This document shows positions 26,620 through 36,723 of a stretch of 64,000 bases of DNA, in pieces; the first letter of the stretch is position 1; every line of letters starts with the position of its first letter. The stretch comes from Chitinophaga sp. YR627 (GTDB lineage Bacteria > Bacteroidota > Bacteroidia > Chitinophagales > Chitinophagaceae), in assembly GCF_900114995.1 (NCBI RefSeq), contig NZ_FOUX01000002.1, forward strand, positions 620,001 to 684,000, read 5' to 3'. The notes below the pieces were generated by a model. That model was not told where the DNA came from, searched no databases, and saw only the letters and a list, made by a program, of their open reading frames with translations. The position numbers and the translations under genes are program-made.

Positions 26620-26627
26620 TAAGTTTG
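26620..26627 (+). promoter_or_regulatory. Candidate -7 box for the TPR kinase gene
   Basis: TAAGTTTG matches TAnnTTTG exactly, 35 bp before the ATG. No TTG is found at the expected -33 spacing. Confidence 0.35.
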
Positions 26628-26662
26628 TCCAGTGGTTTCTACCCGTATAAACCTAGCATTTC

Positions 26663-28966
26663 ATGTCTTCATATATATGCAAATATCATATTGTATTTAT
26701 TCTTCTACTGTGTACAACAGCAGTCTTCGCACAAAAGAGTGACAATGAGAAAACGTTACTCCACAAACTCGCCAATGCTGTAGCAGACAGCAACAAGGTC
26801 CGCCTGTTCATAGAAACAGGTAATTTTTATGTGAATAAACCGGGAAGCGAAGCAGTGGATATGCAGGCAGCCCTATCTTACGCCAAAGAAGCTATTGCAC
26901 TTTCCCATAAACTGGCCTTTCCCAAAGGAGAAGGTGGGGCATACGCATTGCTGGCACAGATATACCGGGAAAAAGACGATAGAAAATCAGGAAAAGCATA
27001 CGCAGAGAAAGCCATCAGTTACTTTCCGGAGAATACACCTGCATCGGTAGAAGCCGCAGCTGCCTATATAGAGATATCTACCTATTACAGCATAGACAAT
27101 GAATTAGAACTAGATACCAAGATCGTTTATTACACAAGGGCAGTCCGCCTGCTGAAACAGGCAGGCGCAGATCCCGTCAAACAGGCTGATGCACTTAAGT
27201 TTCTGGGAGATCTGATTGCTTTTAAAGGCAATCCACGACTGGCGCTTCAATACCTGGAAGAAGCACTCCATCTCTACCAGGCAGCCCATTATACGGACAT
27301 ACAGGACTTATACAGTCTGTTAGGCTTTGTAAGTGTAGAGACAGGACACCTGAAAGAAGGACTCGATTACCAGCTGAAAGGCACCCGGCTGATAGAACGT
27401 AAAAAGGATAGTAGTGGTACTGCCATTGCTACCTACAACAGACTGGGATATATCTACAACTACATGAACAACTTTGCAGATGCTGCTAAAGCATTTGAAA
27501 AAGCGCTCATTTATGCCAAACGAAATAACGACACCTCTGCCATTATACTGATCACTTCCAATACAGGCTCACCCTATATCCATTCAAATCAACCCAGAAA
27601 AGCCATAAAAGCTTTAACAGAAGTACTAAACAGGTACCCCATCAGGGATACGACCTATCTCATACACCTTGTGAGTATACTACTGGAAGCGCATACTGTT
27701 GTAAAAGAATATACACAGGCGGAACGTTACTATAACCAGATCAATCCGCTGGTCAGAAGAGATCATGCTTCTGAACCCTATATCGCTAACTTTCACTATG
27801 CTGCTATCAATTTATTTCTGGGCAAACAGGAAGTCAGCAAAGTATGGCCACATATAGACATACTGAAGAAAATTGCAGATAGCACCAAAGAATTGAAAGT
27901 ACGTGGTAGTATAGAGCGGTATCAGTTCATGGCAGATTCCATGATGGGCAATTATCAGTCAGCTATTACACATTATCAGCAATACAGAGCCATACTGGAC
28001 ACCGTTAATAAACGCAATCACGACAAACAGATTGCAGAAATGGAAATACAGTTTGAAACAGAGAAAAAAGATATCGACATCGCCAATAAGGCAAATGATA
28101 TACAGATGCTGCAAAAGCAGAACGACCTCCAAAAAAGAGCATTGAGCAGTGAAGCGATCTCCCGGAATCTGCTATTTGCCGGTATAGCGTTACTCGGACT
28201 GATACTATTACTTGGATATAGCCGCTATCGGCTGAAACAGCAGGCGAACAAGCAGCTGGAACAAAAACAGACTTCCATCAATCTACAAAATGATTCACTT
28301 AAACAACTGGTCAATGAACGCGAATGGCTGCTGAAAGAAATTCATCACAGGGTAAAGAATAATCTGCAGATCGTTATCAGCCTGTTGAACTCGCAGTCCC
28401 TCTACCTGAAAGACAATGCCGCATTAAATGTCATCAGGGAAAGCCAGCACAGAATGAATTCCATTTCCCTGATACATCAGAAATTATATCAGGGTGATAA
28501 TTTGTCCGGTATCGATATGCGGGATTATATTTTCGAACTGGCTATTTACCTGCAGGATAGTTTTGATACGCGGGGAAAGATCGCATTCATGATGGATATA
28601 GAACGCTTGATGCTGGATGTATCACAGGCAGTACCTTTGGGCCTGATCCTTAACGAGGCAATTACGAACGCGATCAAATATGCATTTAAGGAGCGGCAGG
28701 AGGATGCAAAGATCAATATTTCGTTCAGACAGCAGGAGCAACAGGGCTTGTTGCTCAGCATCAGTGATAATGGCGCCGGACTTCCGCCAGACTTTGATCT
28801 CAGTACCAGTTCATCGCTTGGCATGAACCTGATGCAGGGATTAACCAGGCAGCTGGGAGGAACGATGGAGTGTAAAAATAAAGAAGGATTTCATATCCGG
28901 ATCATCGTACAGAAAATAAATCTGCTCGGCGCAAAGGAGCAAACTAAGCACAACTATACGGCTTAA
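26663..28966 (+). CDS. TPR-containing HisKA_2-type sensor histidine kinase
   Basis: The 767-residue protein has a signal peptide (about 1-24, VFAQ), periplasmic tetratricopeptide-like helices (about 60-470) and one membrane helix (about 502-522, LLFAGIALLGLILLLGY). A coiled-coil linker leads to a kinase core of the HisKA_2 type, with EIHHRVKNNLQIVISLLNSQ near 557-576. The ATPase part has the N-box NEAITNAIKYAF, the G1 SDNGAGLPPDF and the G2 SLGMNLMQGL. It is convergent with the response regulator, the two stops being 3 bp apart. The regulator is its most likely partner along with the second kinase. Confidence 0.92.
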   Translation: MSSYICKYHIVFILLLCTTAVFAQKSDNEKTLLHKLANAVADSNKVRLFIETGNFYVNKPGSEAVDMQAALSYAKEAIALSHKLAFPKGEGGAYALLAQIYREKDDRKSGKAYAEKAISYFPENTPASVEAAAAYIEISTYYSIDNELELDTKIVYYTRAVRLLKQAGADPVKQADALKFLGDLIAFKGNPRLALQYLEEALHLYQAAHYTDIQDLYSLLGFVSVETGHLKEGLDYQLKGTRLIERKKDSSGTAIATYNRLGYIYNYMNNFADAAKAFEKALIYAKRNNDTSAIILITSNTGSPYIHSNQPRKAIKALTEVLNRYPIRDTTYLIHLVSILLEAHTVVKEYTQAERYYNQINPLVRRDHASEPYIANFHYAAINLFLGKQEVSKVWPHIDILKKIADSTKELKVRGSIERYQFMADSMMGNYQSAITHYQQYRAILDTVNKRNHDKQIAEMEIQFETEKKDIDIANKANDIQMLQKQNDLQKRALSSEAISRNLLFAGIALLGLILLLGYSRYRLKQQANKQLEQKQTSINLQNDSLKQLVNEREWLLKEIHHRVKNNLQIVISLLNSQSLYLKDNAALNVIRESQHRMNSISLIHQKLYQGDNLSGIDMRDYIFELAIYLQDSFDTRGKIAFMMDIERLMLDVSQAVPLGLILNEAITNAIKYAFKERQEDAKINISFRQQEQQGLLLSISDNGAGLPPDFDLSTSSSLGMNLMQGLTRQLGGTMECKNKEGFHIRIIVQKINLLGAKEQTKHNYTA

Positions 28967-28969
28967 GTA

Positions 28970-30931
28970 CTAATCTTTAAAATGAAAATCCCTTTTGATC
29001 CCCAGCTTCCTGATCTTGGAATTCAGGGTACTGGGTGGCAGCCCTAACAGCTCCGCTGCACCACCGACACCACATACTTTTCCCTTACAGCTTTTCAATA
29101 CCTGCAGAATATGTTCTATTTCCATTTCTTCCAGGGTTTTGATCCTGTTTCCATCGGAAGAGGAGATAGTTGTCCCTACCTGTTGTGTAACGACTTTTGG
29201 CAGCATGATCTGTTTCAGAACAGTGCCTATTGTCATCAGCAGGCTCCTTTCCATTACATGTTCCATCTCACGGATATTCCCGGGCCAGTCGTATGAACGC
29301 AAAGCTTTTAAGGCATCAGGACTGATATCTGTGACATTACGGCTTAACTTCTCAGATAGTTTATCTACAAAATGTTGTGCCAGCAAAGGGATATCATCTT
29401 TACGCTCTCTGAGCGATGGTAATTCTACAGGGAATACATTCAGACGATAATAGAGATCTAACCGGAAACGCCCTTCTGCTACTTCTTTTTCCAGGTTTCG
29501 GTTTGTAGCGGCGATCACACGTACATCTATCTTAATGACCTTGCTACCTCCTACCCTTTCAAACTCTTTCTCCTGCAAAACACGCAGCAGCTTTACCTGT
29601 GATTCGACCGGCAATTCACCTATTTCATCCAGGAAGATCGTACCACCATCAGCCAGTTCAAATTTACCTGCGCGTTTATCAGTAGCACCCGTGAATGCGC
29701 CTTTCTCATGACCAAACAATTCAGATTCTATGAGCTCAGCAGGCAAGGCTGCACAATTCACCGTGATCAGTGGTTTACTCTTACGGGGAGACTGTTTGTG
29801 TATACATCGCGCGATGAGTTCTTTACCAGTACCACTTTCACCCAGTATCAGTACAGAACTGGGTGCTGCAGATACCATGTTGATACTGTGTAATACACTC
29901 AGAAAAGCAGGACTACGGCCGACTATTCCTTCAAACAGGTTATCATTGTCTATAACCGGTTTTTCCACACGTTTCCTTGCAACAATACGCGCACTCAGTG
30001 GATCATACTTTTGCTGAACCTGTTCCAGTAACTGACGGATACCATTTTCCATTCTTCCCAGCAAGGTAAACTGCTCTTCCGTATACGTGTCAGCATTGCG
30101 GCTGTAAAAAGAAATGACAGCTATATTACCGGCCGGCAACATCACGGCAACAGCCAGTCTGGCGTTTAAACGCAGATGATTACCCAGTTTACCTTCCCAT
30201 GTCTTATCAGCTATCCATAGTCTGAATTCTGCATCATTCAGATACCCTCCTTTTTCATTTTGCAGCTGTGCAATTTTTTCGGACAGGATGCTATTTCTAT
30301 CAAGACCCAAAGTCTTACACAATGCTATGTTGTCCAGTTGTTCATACTCATCATAGCCTGTTCGCTGGAAGCTCAGTTCTTCCAGTGTATGCTGTTTTTT
30401 ACCGGTGATGGCAATATGGAGATAATCAAACGGAACGAATGTCTGTAAGACATCAGGGATACGGGCAATCTTATCAGTCAGTTCAAAGGGAGCCTCAATG
30501 ATCTGCTGCAATTGTTTTTGCATTAACTGCTCACGTTGCAATGACAGTTGCAGATTATTCTGATGTTTGTACCTGGCAATATCCAGCATGATCAGCAGGT
30601 CCTTTTCCCGGAAAGGTTTTACCAGGAAACCGTAAGGTCTGGTAGCACGGGCAATTTCCAGTATACTCTGATTCGTATTCGCAGAGATGTATATAAATCC
30701 GATATTTTTCTGGCGGAGATATCCGGCCAGGTCAGTTCCTAATGATCCATCCAGCAGAAAGATATCCAGCAATACCCAGGTCGGCTTATTCCGCTCTATC
30801 ATGGCTTTGGCCTCATCCACAGAAGCGGCGATACCACAAACGGCATATCCTGCCTTGATCAGCATCAGTCTGAGATCATTTCCTACGATAAATTCATCTT
30901 CGACGATCAGTATATTTTCCTTCATGGTCAT
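28970..30931 (-). CDS. Sigma-54-dependent response regulator (REC-GAF-AAA-HTH)
   Basis: At 653 residues it carries an N-terminal receiver with acidic ILIVEDE (7-13) and phosphoacceptor Asp56, then a GAF-like region (about 140-310). An AAA+ activator domain follows, with Walker A GESGTGKE (about 361-368), the sigma-54-contact loop GAFTGA (about 409-414) and Walker [14 protein letters not shown]. It ends in a Fis-type HTH near 605-650 ([24 protein letters not shown]). All key residues look intact, so it should open sigma-54 promoters when phosphorylated. It lies 13 bp after the second kinase in one operon. Confidence 0.93.
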   Translation of the reverse strand: MTMKENILIVEDEFIVGNDLRLMLIKAGYAVCGIAASVDEAKAMIERNKPTWVLLDIFLLDGSLGTDLAGYLRQKNIGFIYISANTNQSILEIARATRPYGFLVKPFREKDLLIMLDIARYKHQNNLQLSLQREQLMQKQLQQIIEAPFELTDKIARIPDVLQTFVPFDYLHIAITGKKQHTLEELSFQRTGYDEYEQLDNIALCKTLGLDRNSILSEKIAQLQNEKGGYLNDAEFRLWIADKTWEGKLGNHLRLNARLAVAVMLPAGNIAVISFYSRNADTYTEEQFTLLGRMENGIRQLLEQVQQKYDPLSARIVARKRVEKPVIDNDNLFEGIVGRSPAFLSVLHSINMVSAAPSSVLILGESGTGKELIARCIHKQSPRKSKPLITVNCAALPAELIESELFGHEKGAFTGATDKRAGKFELADGGTIFLDEIGELPVESQVKLLRVLQEKEFERVGGSKVIKIDVRVIAATNRNLEKEVAEGRFRLDLYYRLNVFPVELPSLRERKDDIPLLAQHFVDKLSEKLSRNVTDISPDALKALRSYDWPGNIREMEHVMERSLLMTIGTVLKQIMLPKVVTQQVGTTISSSDGNRIKTLEEMEIEHILQVLKSCKGKVCGVGGAAELLGLPPSTLNSKIRKLGIKRDFHFKD

Positions 30932-30944
30932 TTCTCAATGTAAT

Positions 30945-31805
30945 TTATAAGTTCTCCGGCAGTCTGCCATCATTCAGAAAATCCAGTACAACCGTAACAC
31001 CGTTATCATTGTAAATATGCAAGGTTCCTCTCACCTGCCGGCTTAGCCCTGTCATCAGCATGAATCCCATAGACGTGTCCGCATAGGGATCAAAAGAGAC
31101 AGGCAGTCCTACCCCATTATCCATTATCAGCAATTTATAATGCCTGCCGTTATTGCTTTCCATAGAGATGTACACACTGCCTTTTTCCCTGCCGGTAAAA
31201 GCATGTCTGAAAATATTACTGATGGCTTCTGTGATAATGAGTCCGAAGGGTATAGCGAGTGTAACATCGAGCTTTAAAGGTACTGTTTTAAGGTTGAAGT
31301 CTATATCGGTATCTACCTCATATTCATCTTTAAGATAATCTAACAGTTCGCTGATATACCGGGGAATATCAATCGTTGACAATGCATCTTCCTGATACAG
31401 TTTCTGGTACACCAGCGAAATGGCAAACATTCTGTGTTGTGTATTACGGACCGCCTGACGTGCTTCATTGTCTGCCAGAAAGGTATACTGGGTATTCAGC
31501 AAACTGATCGCCATCTGCAGGTTATTCTTTACCCGGTGATGTGTTTCTTCTATCAACCAGTCTTTTTCGCGGGTAATATTTCCCAGATACCTGTCAAACT
31601 CATACAGCTTACACCGTAAACTTTTTATTTCATCAAGCGCCTGGTGATGCCGCCATCTCTGACGCCAGATCACAATACCAGTTACCAACAGTAACACGAT
31701 GCCTGCAATGGCATATACCGGATACCCGGCACCGGCGTTAACAAATGTGGAATGCAGGCACATAAAGCTGTGAGTAATGGTGAAGGCAACAGGTAGTGTG
31801 TTCAA
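30945..31805 (-). CDS. Short HisKA_2-type sensor histidine kinase
   Basis: The 286-residue protein has one membrane segment (about 25-48, VYAIAGIVLLLVTGIVIW) after a short N-terminus. It has no recognisable sensor domain. The kinase core has ETHHRVKNNLQMAISLLNTQ (87-106), the N-box TEAISNIFRHAF, and DNGVGLP with GFMLMTGLSRQ. It resembles the TPR kinase at 26663 in the core, suggesting a gene-duplication origin. It is the first gene of the kinase/response-regulator operon (13-bp gap). How it senses a signal is unclear; it may form a complex with a membrane partner. Confidence 0.88.
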   Translation of the reverse strand: MNTLPVAFTITHSFMCLHSTFVNAGAGYPVYAIAGIVLLLVTGIVIWRQRWRHHQALDEIKSLRCKLYEFDRYLGNITREKDWLIEETHHRVKNNLQMAISLLNTQYTFLADNEARQAVRNTQHRMFAISLVYQKLYQEDALSTIDIPRYISELLDYLKDEYEVDTDIDFNLKTVPLKLDVTLAIPFGLIITEAISNIFRHAFTGREKGSVYISMESNNGRHYKLLIMDNGVGLPVSFDPYADTSMGFMLMTGLSRQVRGTLHIYNDNGVTVVLDFLNDGRLPENL

Positions 31806-31920
31806 AGCGAAAATGCTATCAATTGATAATAATGGATCCGATCCATGAAAAACCGAACTGCTTACCTGAATAACGGACAGTCTGCTTATCCGGTATCCTG
31901 GTCAGTTCGACACAAGTGCA

Positions 31921-31935
31921 ACAAGCGTGATGCCA
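31921..31935 (-). promoter_or_regulatory. Sigma-54-like promoter upstream of the short kinase
   Basis: The minus strand reads TGGCA-TCACGC-TTGT (31935 to 31921), matching the -24 element and three of four bases of the -12 element TTGC. The GG and GT dinucleotides have the correct 10-bp spacing. The kinase ATG is 115 bp downstream. The final GC is replaced by GT, so it is a candidate only. Confidence 0.35.
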
Positions 31936-31995
31936 TTTCTTTAATAAACTGATTTATAATAACTTGTAGCAAAAACCGGGTTTCGGAGATCTGTT

Positions 31996-32019
31996 ATATT
32001 TCGCTGATCTGCGAAATAT
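31996..32019. promoter_or_regulatory. Perfect 9-bp inverted repeat, candidate activator site
   Basis: ATATTTCGC (31996-32004) and GCGAAATAT (32011-32019) are exact reverse complements around TGATCT. The centre is about 70 bp from each of the two outward-facing sigma-54-like elements. This fits an upstream binding site of a dimeric activator, possibly the neighbouring response regulator. The rest of the 401-bp gap (31806-32206) holds no gene I can support. Confidence 0.45.
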
Positions 32020-32077
32020 GATCGTGTTAACTGTTTAGGCTAAAAAACAATCTGCTAATAATCAATTGGTTAACCAT

Positions 32078-32092
32078 TGGCACGGAAGTCGT
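32078..32092 (+). promoter_or_regulatory. Sigma-54-like promoter upstream of the TlpA-family gene
   Basis: TGGCACG-GAAG-TCGT has a perfect -24 half (TGGCACG) and two of four bases of TTGC at the right spacing. It ends 114 bp before the tlpA-like gene. The -12 half is weak. Confidence 0.3.
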
Positions 32093-32206
32093 TAAGCCTC
32101 TTTAGGATAAATTAACAGTAGGGAATGCCAGTCGCATACTGGTAACATTTTACTTTGTTCATACCTTCAACAAACATACATTTAATCAACCCAAAGACCC
32201 ATTTTC

Positions 32207-32908
32207 ATGAAGACAACCGTTTTGTTCCTTGCCTGTTTTCTTTTTGTTTGTGGTATCAGTAAACAGCTATCTGCACAAACAAGGCGTAATACCAAATACA
32301 TACTGCCAAACGGGAAGGTACTCCCGGCTGACAAACTGGATAGCCTGCGCGCTGCCTGGGGACCCGGCAGACTCGTATTTAGTCACAATGCCAAAGATGA
32401 CAGGGAAGGTATCATGCATCTTGTTAAAATCACCGATGAAATGGCCCAAAAGATGCAGGAGGCCAGCGCCAAAAGGCAGCAATTACTGAATGATATGGTC
32501 GATAAGCCCGCCCCTGGTTTTACACTCCTGGATATTAACGGCAAAAAATGGTCACTGAAAAATTTGAAAGGAAAAGTAGTCGTACTAAACTTCTGGTTTG
32601 TCACTTGTCCGCCCTGCATACAGGAAATGCCGGAACTCAACGGGCTGACCAAAGATTATCAATCGAAAGATGTGGTATTCCTGGCGATGACTTATAACGA
32701 TAAGGAAAAGGTGACTGATTTCCTGGAAGCGCATACATTTGATTATAACCTGTTGGTCGACTCTCACGACACAGATGTGGCGTATAATGTGACGTCCTGG
32801 CCTGTGAGCTTTGTAATCAACAAAGAAGGGATTATTAAGTTTGTTACAAAGGGTGGTCAGGCAACTATACGCCAGCAGTTAACAAAGGCAATTGATCAGG
32901 TGTTATAA
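32207..32908 (+). CDS. TlpA-family thioredoxin-like protein
   Basis: The 233-residue exported protein has a signal peptide (about 1-24, LSAQ). A helical N-terminal extension (about 25-98) precedes the thioredoxin fold, which starts at KPAPGFTLLDINGKKWSL. The active site is CPPC at residues 134-137 (FWFVTCPPCIQEMPEL), and SWPVSFVINKEG supplies the cis-Pro region. It would reduce or exchange disulphides in the periplasm. It starts a two-gene unit with a class I aldolase 40 bp downstream, an unexpected pairing. The sigma-54-like element upstream links it to the kinase/regulator module. Confidence 0.9.
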   Translation: MKTTVLFLACFLFVCGISKQLSAQTRRNTKYILPNGKVLPADKLDSLRAAWGPGRLVFSHNAKDDREGIMHLVKITDEMAQKMQEASAKRQQLLNDMVDKPAPGFTLLDINGKKWSLKNLKGKVVVLNFWFVTCPPCIQEMPELNGLTKDYQSKDVVFLAMTYNDKEKVTDFLEAHTFDYNLLVDSHDTDVAYNVTSWPVSFVINKEGIIKFVTKGGQATIRQQLTKAIDQVL

Positions 32909-32948
32909 GTAATTATATATTCCATCATATCACAAAAAACACAAAACC

Positions 32949-34022
32949 ATGACTCCAGAAAAAATCAATAGCATACTCGGAGACGAAGCCCAGGATCTGC
33001 TCACTTACAAATGTACCAAAGTACCGAAAGAAAGATTACACCTCCCCTCAGCTGATTTTCTCGACCAACATTTTGTGTTTTCCAACCGAACGCCCCAGAC
33101 ATTAAGAAGCCTTGCACAATTATATGGCGCAGGCCGCCTGGGGGGAACAGGATATGTATCGATCTTACCTATCGATCAGGGTATCGAGCACAGCGGAGGG
33201 GCTTCTTTTGCTGCGAATCCGATGTATTTTGATCCGGAGAACATCGTTAAACTGGCTATTGAAGGCGGCTGTAACGGTGTGGCTACTACTTACGGCGGAC
33301 TGGCACTCATGTCTCGCAAGTATGCACACAAGATACCATTCATCGTCAAGATCAATCACAACGAACTGCTCACCTATCCCAACAGTTTTGAGCAGATCAT
33401 GTTTGGCACGGTAAGAGATGCCTGGAACCTGGGTGCTGTTGCAGTTGGCGCAACTATTTATTTCGGTTCTGCAGACGCACGCCGCCAGATCACAGAAGTA
33501 GCCGCTGCATTTGAAGAAGCACATTCACTCGGTATGGCGACCATCCTCTGGTGCTATCTGCGTAATGACGCCTTTAAAACCGGCGGAAAAGACTATCATG
33601 TAGCAGCAGACCTTACCGGTCAGGCGAATCACCTGGGCGTAACCATACAGGCAGATATCATCAAACAAAAACTGCCTGAAAATAACGGTGGCTACAAAGC
33701 ACTTAATATGGGTAGCAGCAGCTATGGCAAACTGGATGAAAGAATGTACACTGATCTGGCTACCGATCATCCGATTGATCTCTGCCGCTATCAGGTACTG
33801 AACTGTTATAGTGGACGTATCGGATTGATCAATTCCGGAGGTGCATCGTCTGGCGCCAGCGATCTGAAAGAAGCTGTTAAAACAGCCGTGATCAATAAAC
33901 GTGCGGGGGGTATGGGACTCATCTCCGGCAGAAAAGCATTCCAGCGTCCGTTTGAAGAAGGGGTATCATTGCTGCATAGCATACAGGACATTTATTTATC
34001 AAAGGAAATTGATGTTGCTTAA
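32949..34022 (+). CDS. fbaB: Class I fructose-bisphosphate aldolase (FbaB/DhnA type)
   Basis: The 357-residue enzyme is near the length of E. coli FbaB. Lys239 in [11 protein letters not shown] is at the expected Schiff-base position, and [13 protein letters not shown] with [11 protein letters not shown] (Lys134) are typical of the TIM barrel. It cleaves fructose 1,6-bisphosphate in glycolysis or forms it in gluconeogenesis, in the cytoplasm. It follows the TlpA-like gene by 40 bp. A terminator for the pair is at 34044-34075. Confidence 0.93.
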   Translation: MTPEKINSILGDEAQDLLTYKCTKVPKERLHLPSADFLDQHFVFSNRTPQTLRSLAQLYGAGRLGGTGYVSILPIDQGIEHSGGASFAANPMYFDPENIVKLAIEGGCNGVATTYGGLALMSRKYAHKIPFIVKINHNELLTYPNSFEQIMFGTVRDAWNLGAVAVGATIYFGSADARRQITEVAAAFEEAHSLGMATILWCYLRNDAFKTGGKDYHVAADLTGQANHLGVTIQADIIKQKLPENNGGYKALNMGSSSYGKLDERMYTDLATDHPIDLCRYQVLNCYSGRIGLINSGGASSGASDLKEAVKTAVINKRAGGMGLISGRKAFQRPFEEGVSLLHSIQDIYLSKEIDVA

Positions 34023-34043
34023 CGTTATGTTCTGCATAAAAAC

Positions 34044-34075
34044 AATGGCATGCAGTTTTAACACTACATGCCATT
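34044..34075. terminator. Bidirectional terminator between the aldolase and the TonB receptor
   Basis: AATGGCATG (34044-34052) pairs perfectly with CATGCCATT (34067-34075) across a 14-nt loop, with a T run on the right (34074-34078) and AAAAAC on the left. The genes are convergent. Confidence 0.85.
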
Positions 34076-34104
34076 TTTATTTGCCTCTTCATAATAAAGA
34101 TCAA

Positions 34105-36723
34105 CTATTTCCGGGCTCCCTTAAACATGCGCAGATCACACTGCAAAGAGAACATAAAGTAACGTCCAAGTAACCTGTTCTGGTTCTCCACTACCGTATT
34201 TCCACTGATCGTCTGCGACAATCTGGAGGTCTCGTCCAGCAGATTAAATCCCTGCAAACGGCAGGTCAGCTTTCTCTTGAAAAACATTTTTTCAATTGTT
34301 CCATTGACCAGCAGCGGATTTGCTGTCAGTGCACCACTAAACCCACTGTTCAGCTGTTTGGTAAGATCAGCTGACAGACTGAATGTTTTCAGAAAATATA
34401 CTTTGCCATTGAAGTTAAAGTTCCAGGTATTGATATTCGTAATATTATTCTCCTGCAATACATAGACATTGCGGTTGTAAGTATAGGATGCACCACCTGT
34501 CAGCTCCATCCACTCACGCAACATATTTGCTCTTAATGACTGATTGATCACGAGGTTCTGTCCTGTTTTCCGCACATTATCCATGTAGAGGATATTATTG
34601 TTGTACGAACTGTTTCCATCCAGGAATAAATTATACTTACCATCATCTATCCGGTAAGACCATCCGTAAATAAAGCGGAAATTATAATCACCATCCGTAT
34701 TGAGAAAACGGGTTTCCTGCTTTACAGTATTAAAGCTATCCTTGACAAGTGAGACATTTGTCACCACTTTATCCTGTGTATAGTTAGCCGAAAGGTGTAC
34801 AAACAAAGTATTCAGACCCGCATTACGATAATTGAAAAACAGAGAATGCGCAAAAGCCGGTCGCAGATCAGGATTACCTATGATAGGAAACTGTGCATTC
34901 GTCAGATCCGGAACAGGCTGCAATTGCTGATAGGTTGGGAATATCACATTCCCTGCATATGATAAACTCATCATAGCCTGTCTCGGTAATTTGTATTGTA
35001 TGCGGAAGACCGGCACCAGTTTGTTGCTTTTAACTACCGCCCTGTTTAAGCCACCCGCCATACTGCTGTTCAGACTTGCTGGCAACAGCCGCATACCAAA
35101 GGTCATATCCCATTTATTTTTTGCCCGCCGGTAGTTCAGTTCGATCTGATGTTGTGTTTGCGTATAGAAGTAGCTATTACTGAGAGAATCGATACGGTTG
35201 ATCTTTCCATCTGCATTGATCCACCGGGTATCCTGTATATTCTCCGTACGGTTGTAGTTCAGGGAATAACGGAACTCAAGACTATTCACGGAATCCAGCG
35301 GCTCTACATAGGACAATTGCCCGTTTGCAGTGAAGTTCCTGTTCTGCTTGTCTAACAACTGATGTAATACGGAATCTTTTGCAACGGTGCTATCGGGATT
35401 GTAATAACGCAGACTATCGATACCATCCTGCAGATTTTTATTGTTGGTCGTATTGGCATACAATCCGAGGGAGAGTATCCTTCCCAGTCCTGAAAAGCGG
35501 TGTGTCGCAAAGAGACCCGCCAGATAGACGGGCGTATTATTCGTATTGCTGCTGGAGGTGATCTGATCCTTTCGTTGTAAACCACTTTGAATAGCGCTGG
35601 TAAAGTTGTTGTTGAAACTCTTATTGCCGGCTGCATTGATATTGAAGTTGATCATATCTCCTTCCTTCGGCTTGTATTCTGTTCCGATATTGATGTTATA
35701 GTTGTCATTCCGGCTGCCGTTATTACTGCTGTTGACACTGGATAATGTACCGTCGGTTGTGACCGTCTTTACAGTACTCAGGGATTCCAGTTCACTGGTA
35801 GTGCGTCCACCCATCACCCCTACGTTCATAGAAAACTCTTTCGAATAATTACCCCTGTAGTTGATGTTGCCCGTAGAAGTAACCGTATTTCCTACCTGTG
35901 CCGTTATGTTATTCGTATTACCGTTTATAGAGAGTTGTTGCTTTTCACTGAAAAAGTTAGCCAGCAGAGCGGCATTATACCGGCCATCATTGCCTGTTCC
36001 TGCCAGTGCCTGTGCCTGATATACCTTTTCCAGATCGGCTTTGGTCTGTATGTTCAGTATTTTCTCCGGTTCTCCTACTTTCCTGCCGGTCGCCCTGGCC
36101 AGATCACCATAGTCGTCGATCAGCTGTATTTTGTCGATGAGGTCAACCGGGAGTAAGCGGGTCAGGGTTTTGATATCATCGATCATAAAGTCTTTTCCGT
36201 TGATCCTGACCTTGGTAATTTTCTTACCCATGGTCTGGACATTCCCCTCCATATCCACCTGCATGCCCGGTAATCGTTTCAGCAGATCTTCCGCGACAGC
36301 ATTCTGCCGCAGACGATACTGGTCTGCCCGGTATTCTATGGTATCTTCCTTTATGATGACGGGAGAGAGTTTTCCTTTTACCACGACTTCCTTCAGTTCA
36401 CTGGTCTTCATGGTAAGTTTAATCAGCGGCAGGTCGATCTGTGCACCGGCATCCCGAAAGGAAAATTCCCGGTACCAGGTTTCATATCCCAGCACACTGA
36501 CACGGATGGTAAATATAGGTTGGCGCACCTGTTGAAAAGAGAATCTGCCGGTTTCGTTACTGATAGTATGCAGGGTATCACGTCCGGCCATCAGCCACAC
36601 GTTAGCGCCAATCATTTCCTGGCCGGTAGTGTCTCTGATGGTACCTGACACGTTATATGTTGTTTGCGCCGACAACCCTTGCAGGCAGCAAAAAAAACAA
36701 ATGAGCAGGAAGATCCTCTTCAT
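34105..36723 (-). CDS. TonB-dependent receptor-like outer-membrane barrel protein
   Basis: The 872-residue protein has a signal peptide (about 1-20, LSAQ), a CarboxypepD_reg domain (about 22-105, VSGTIRDTTGQEMIGANVWL) and a plug-like region (about 135-235). The latter includes LLKRLPGMQVDMEGNVQ and KVRINGKDFMIDDI. It then forms a large beta barrel ending in RYFMFSLQCDLRMF. It lacks the STN signalling domain and the SusC-type pattern seen at 59139. It probably imports or exports a ligand through the outer membrane. A possible -7 box (TACTTTTG, 36860-36853) lies upstream; the nearest sigma factor gene is immediately upstream on the same strand. Confidence 0.85.
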   Translation of the reverse strand: MKRIFLLICFFCCLQGLSAQTTYNVSGTIRDTTGQEMIGANVWLMAGRDTLHTISNETGRFSFQQVRQPIFTIRVSVLGYETWYREFSFRDAGAQIDLPLIKLTMKTSELKEVVVKGKLSPVIIKEDTIEYRADQYRLRQNAVAEDLLKRLPGMQVDMEGNVQTMGKKITKVRINGKDFMIDDIKTLTRLLPVDLIDKIQLIDDYGDLARATGRKVGEPEKILNIQTKADLEKVYQAQALAGTGNDGRYNAALLANFFSEKQQLSINGNTNNITAQVGNTVTSTGNINYRGNYSKEFSMNVGVMGGRTTSELESLSTVKTVTTDGTLSSVNSSNNGSRNDNYNINIGTEYKPKEGDMINFNINAAGNKSFNNNFTSAIQSGLQRKDQITSSSNTNNTPVYLAGLFATHRFSGLGRILSLGLYANTTNNKNLQDGIDSLRYYNPDSTVAKDSVLHQLLDKQNRNFTANGQLSYVEPLDSVNSLEFRYSLNYNRTENIQDTRWINADGKINRIDSLSNSYFYTQTQHQIELNYRRAKNKWDMTFGMRLLPASLNSSMAGGLNRAVVKSNKLVPVFRIQYKLPRQAMMSLSYAGNVIFPTYQQLQPVPDLTNAQFPIIGNPDLRPAFAHSLFFNYRNAGLNTLFVHLSANYTQDKVVTNVSLVKDSFNTVKQETRFLNTDGDYNFRFIYGWSYRIDDGKYNLFLDGNSSYNNNILYMDNVRKTGQNLVINQSLRANMLREWMELTGGASYTYNRNVYVLQENNITNINTWNFNFNGKVYFLKTFSLSADLTKQLNSGFSGALTANPLLVNGTIEKMFFKRKLTCRLQGFNLLDETSRLSQTISGNTVVENQNRLLGRYFMFSLQCDLRMFKGARK

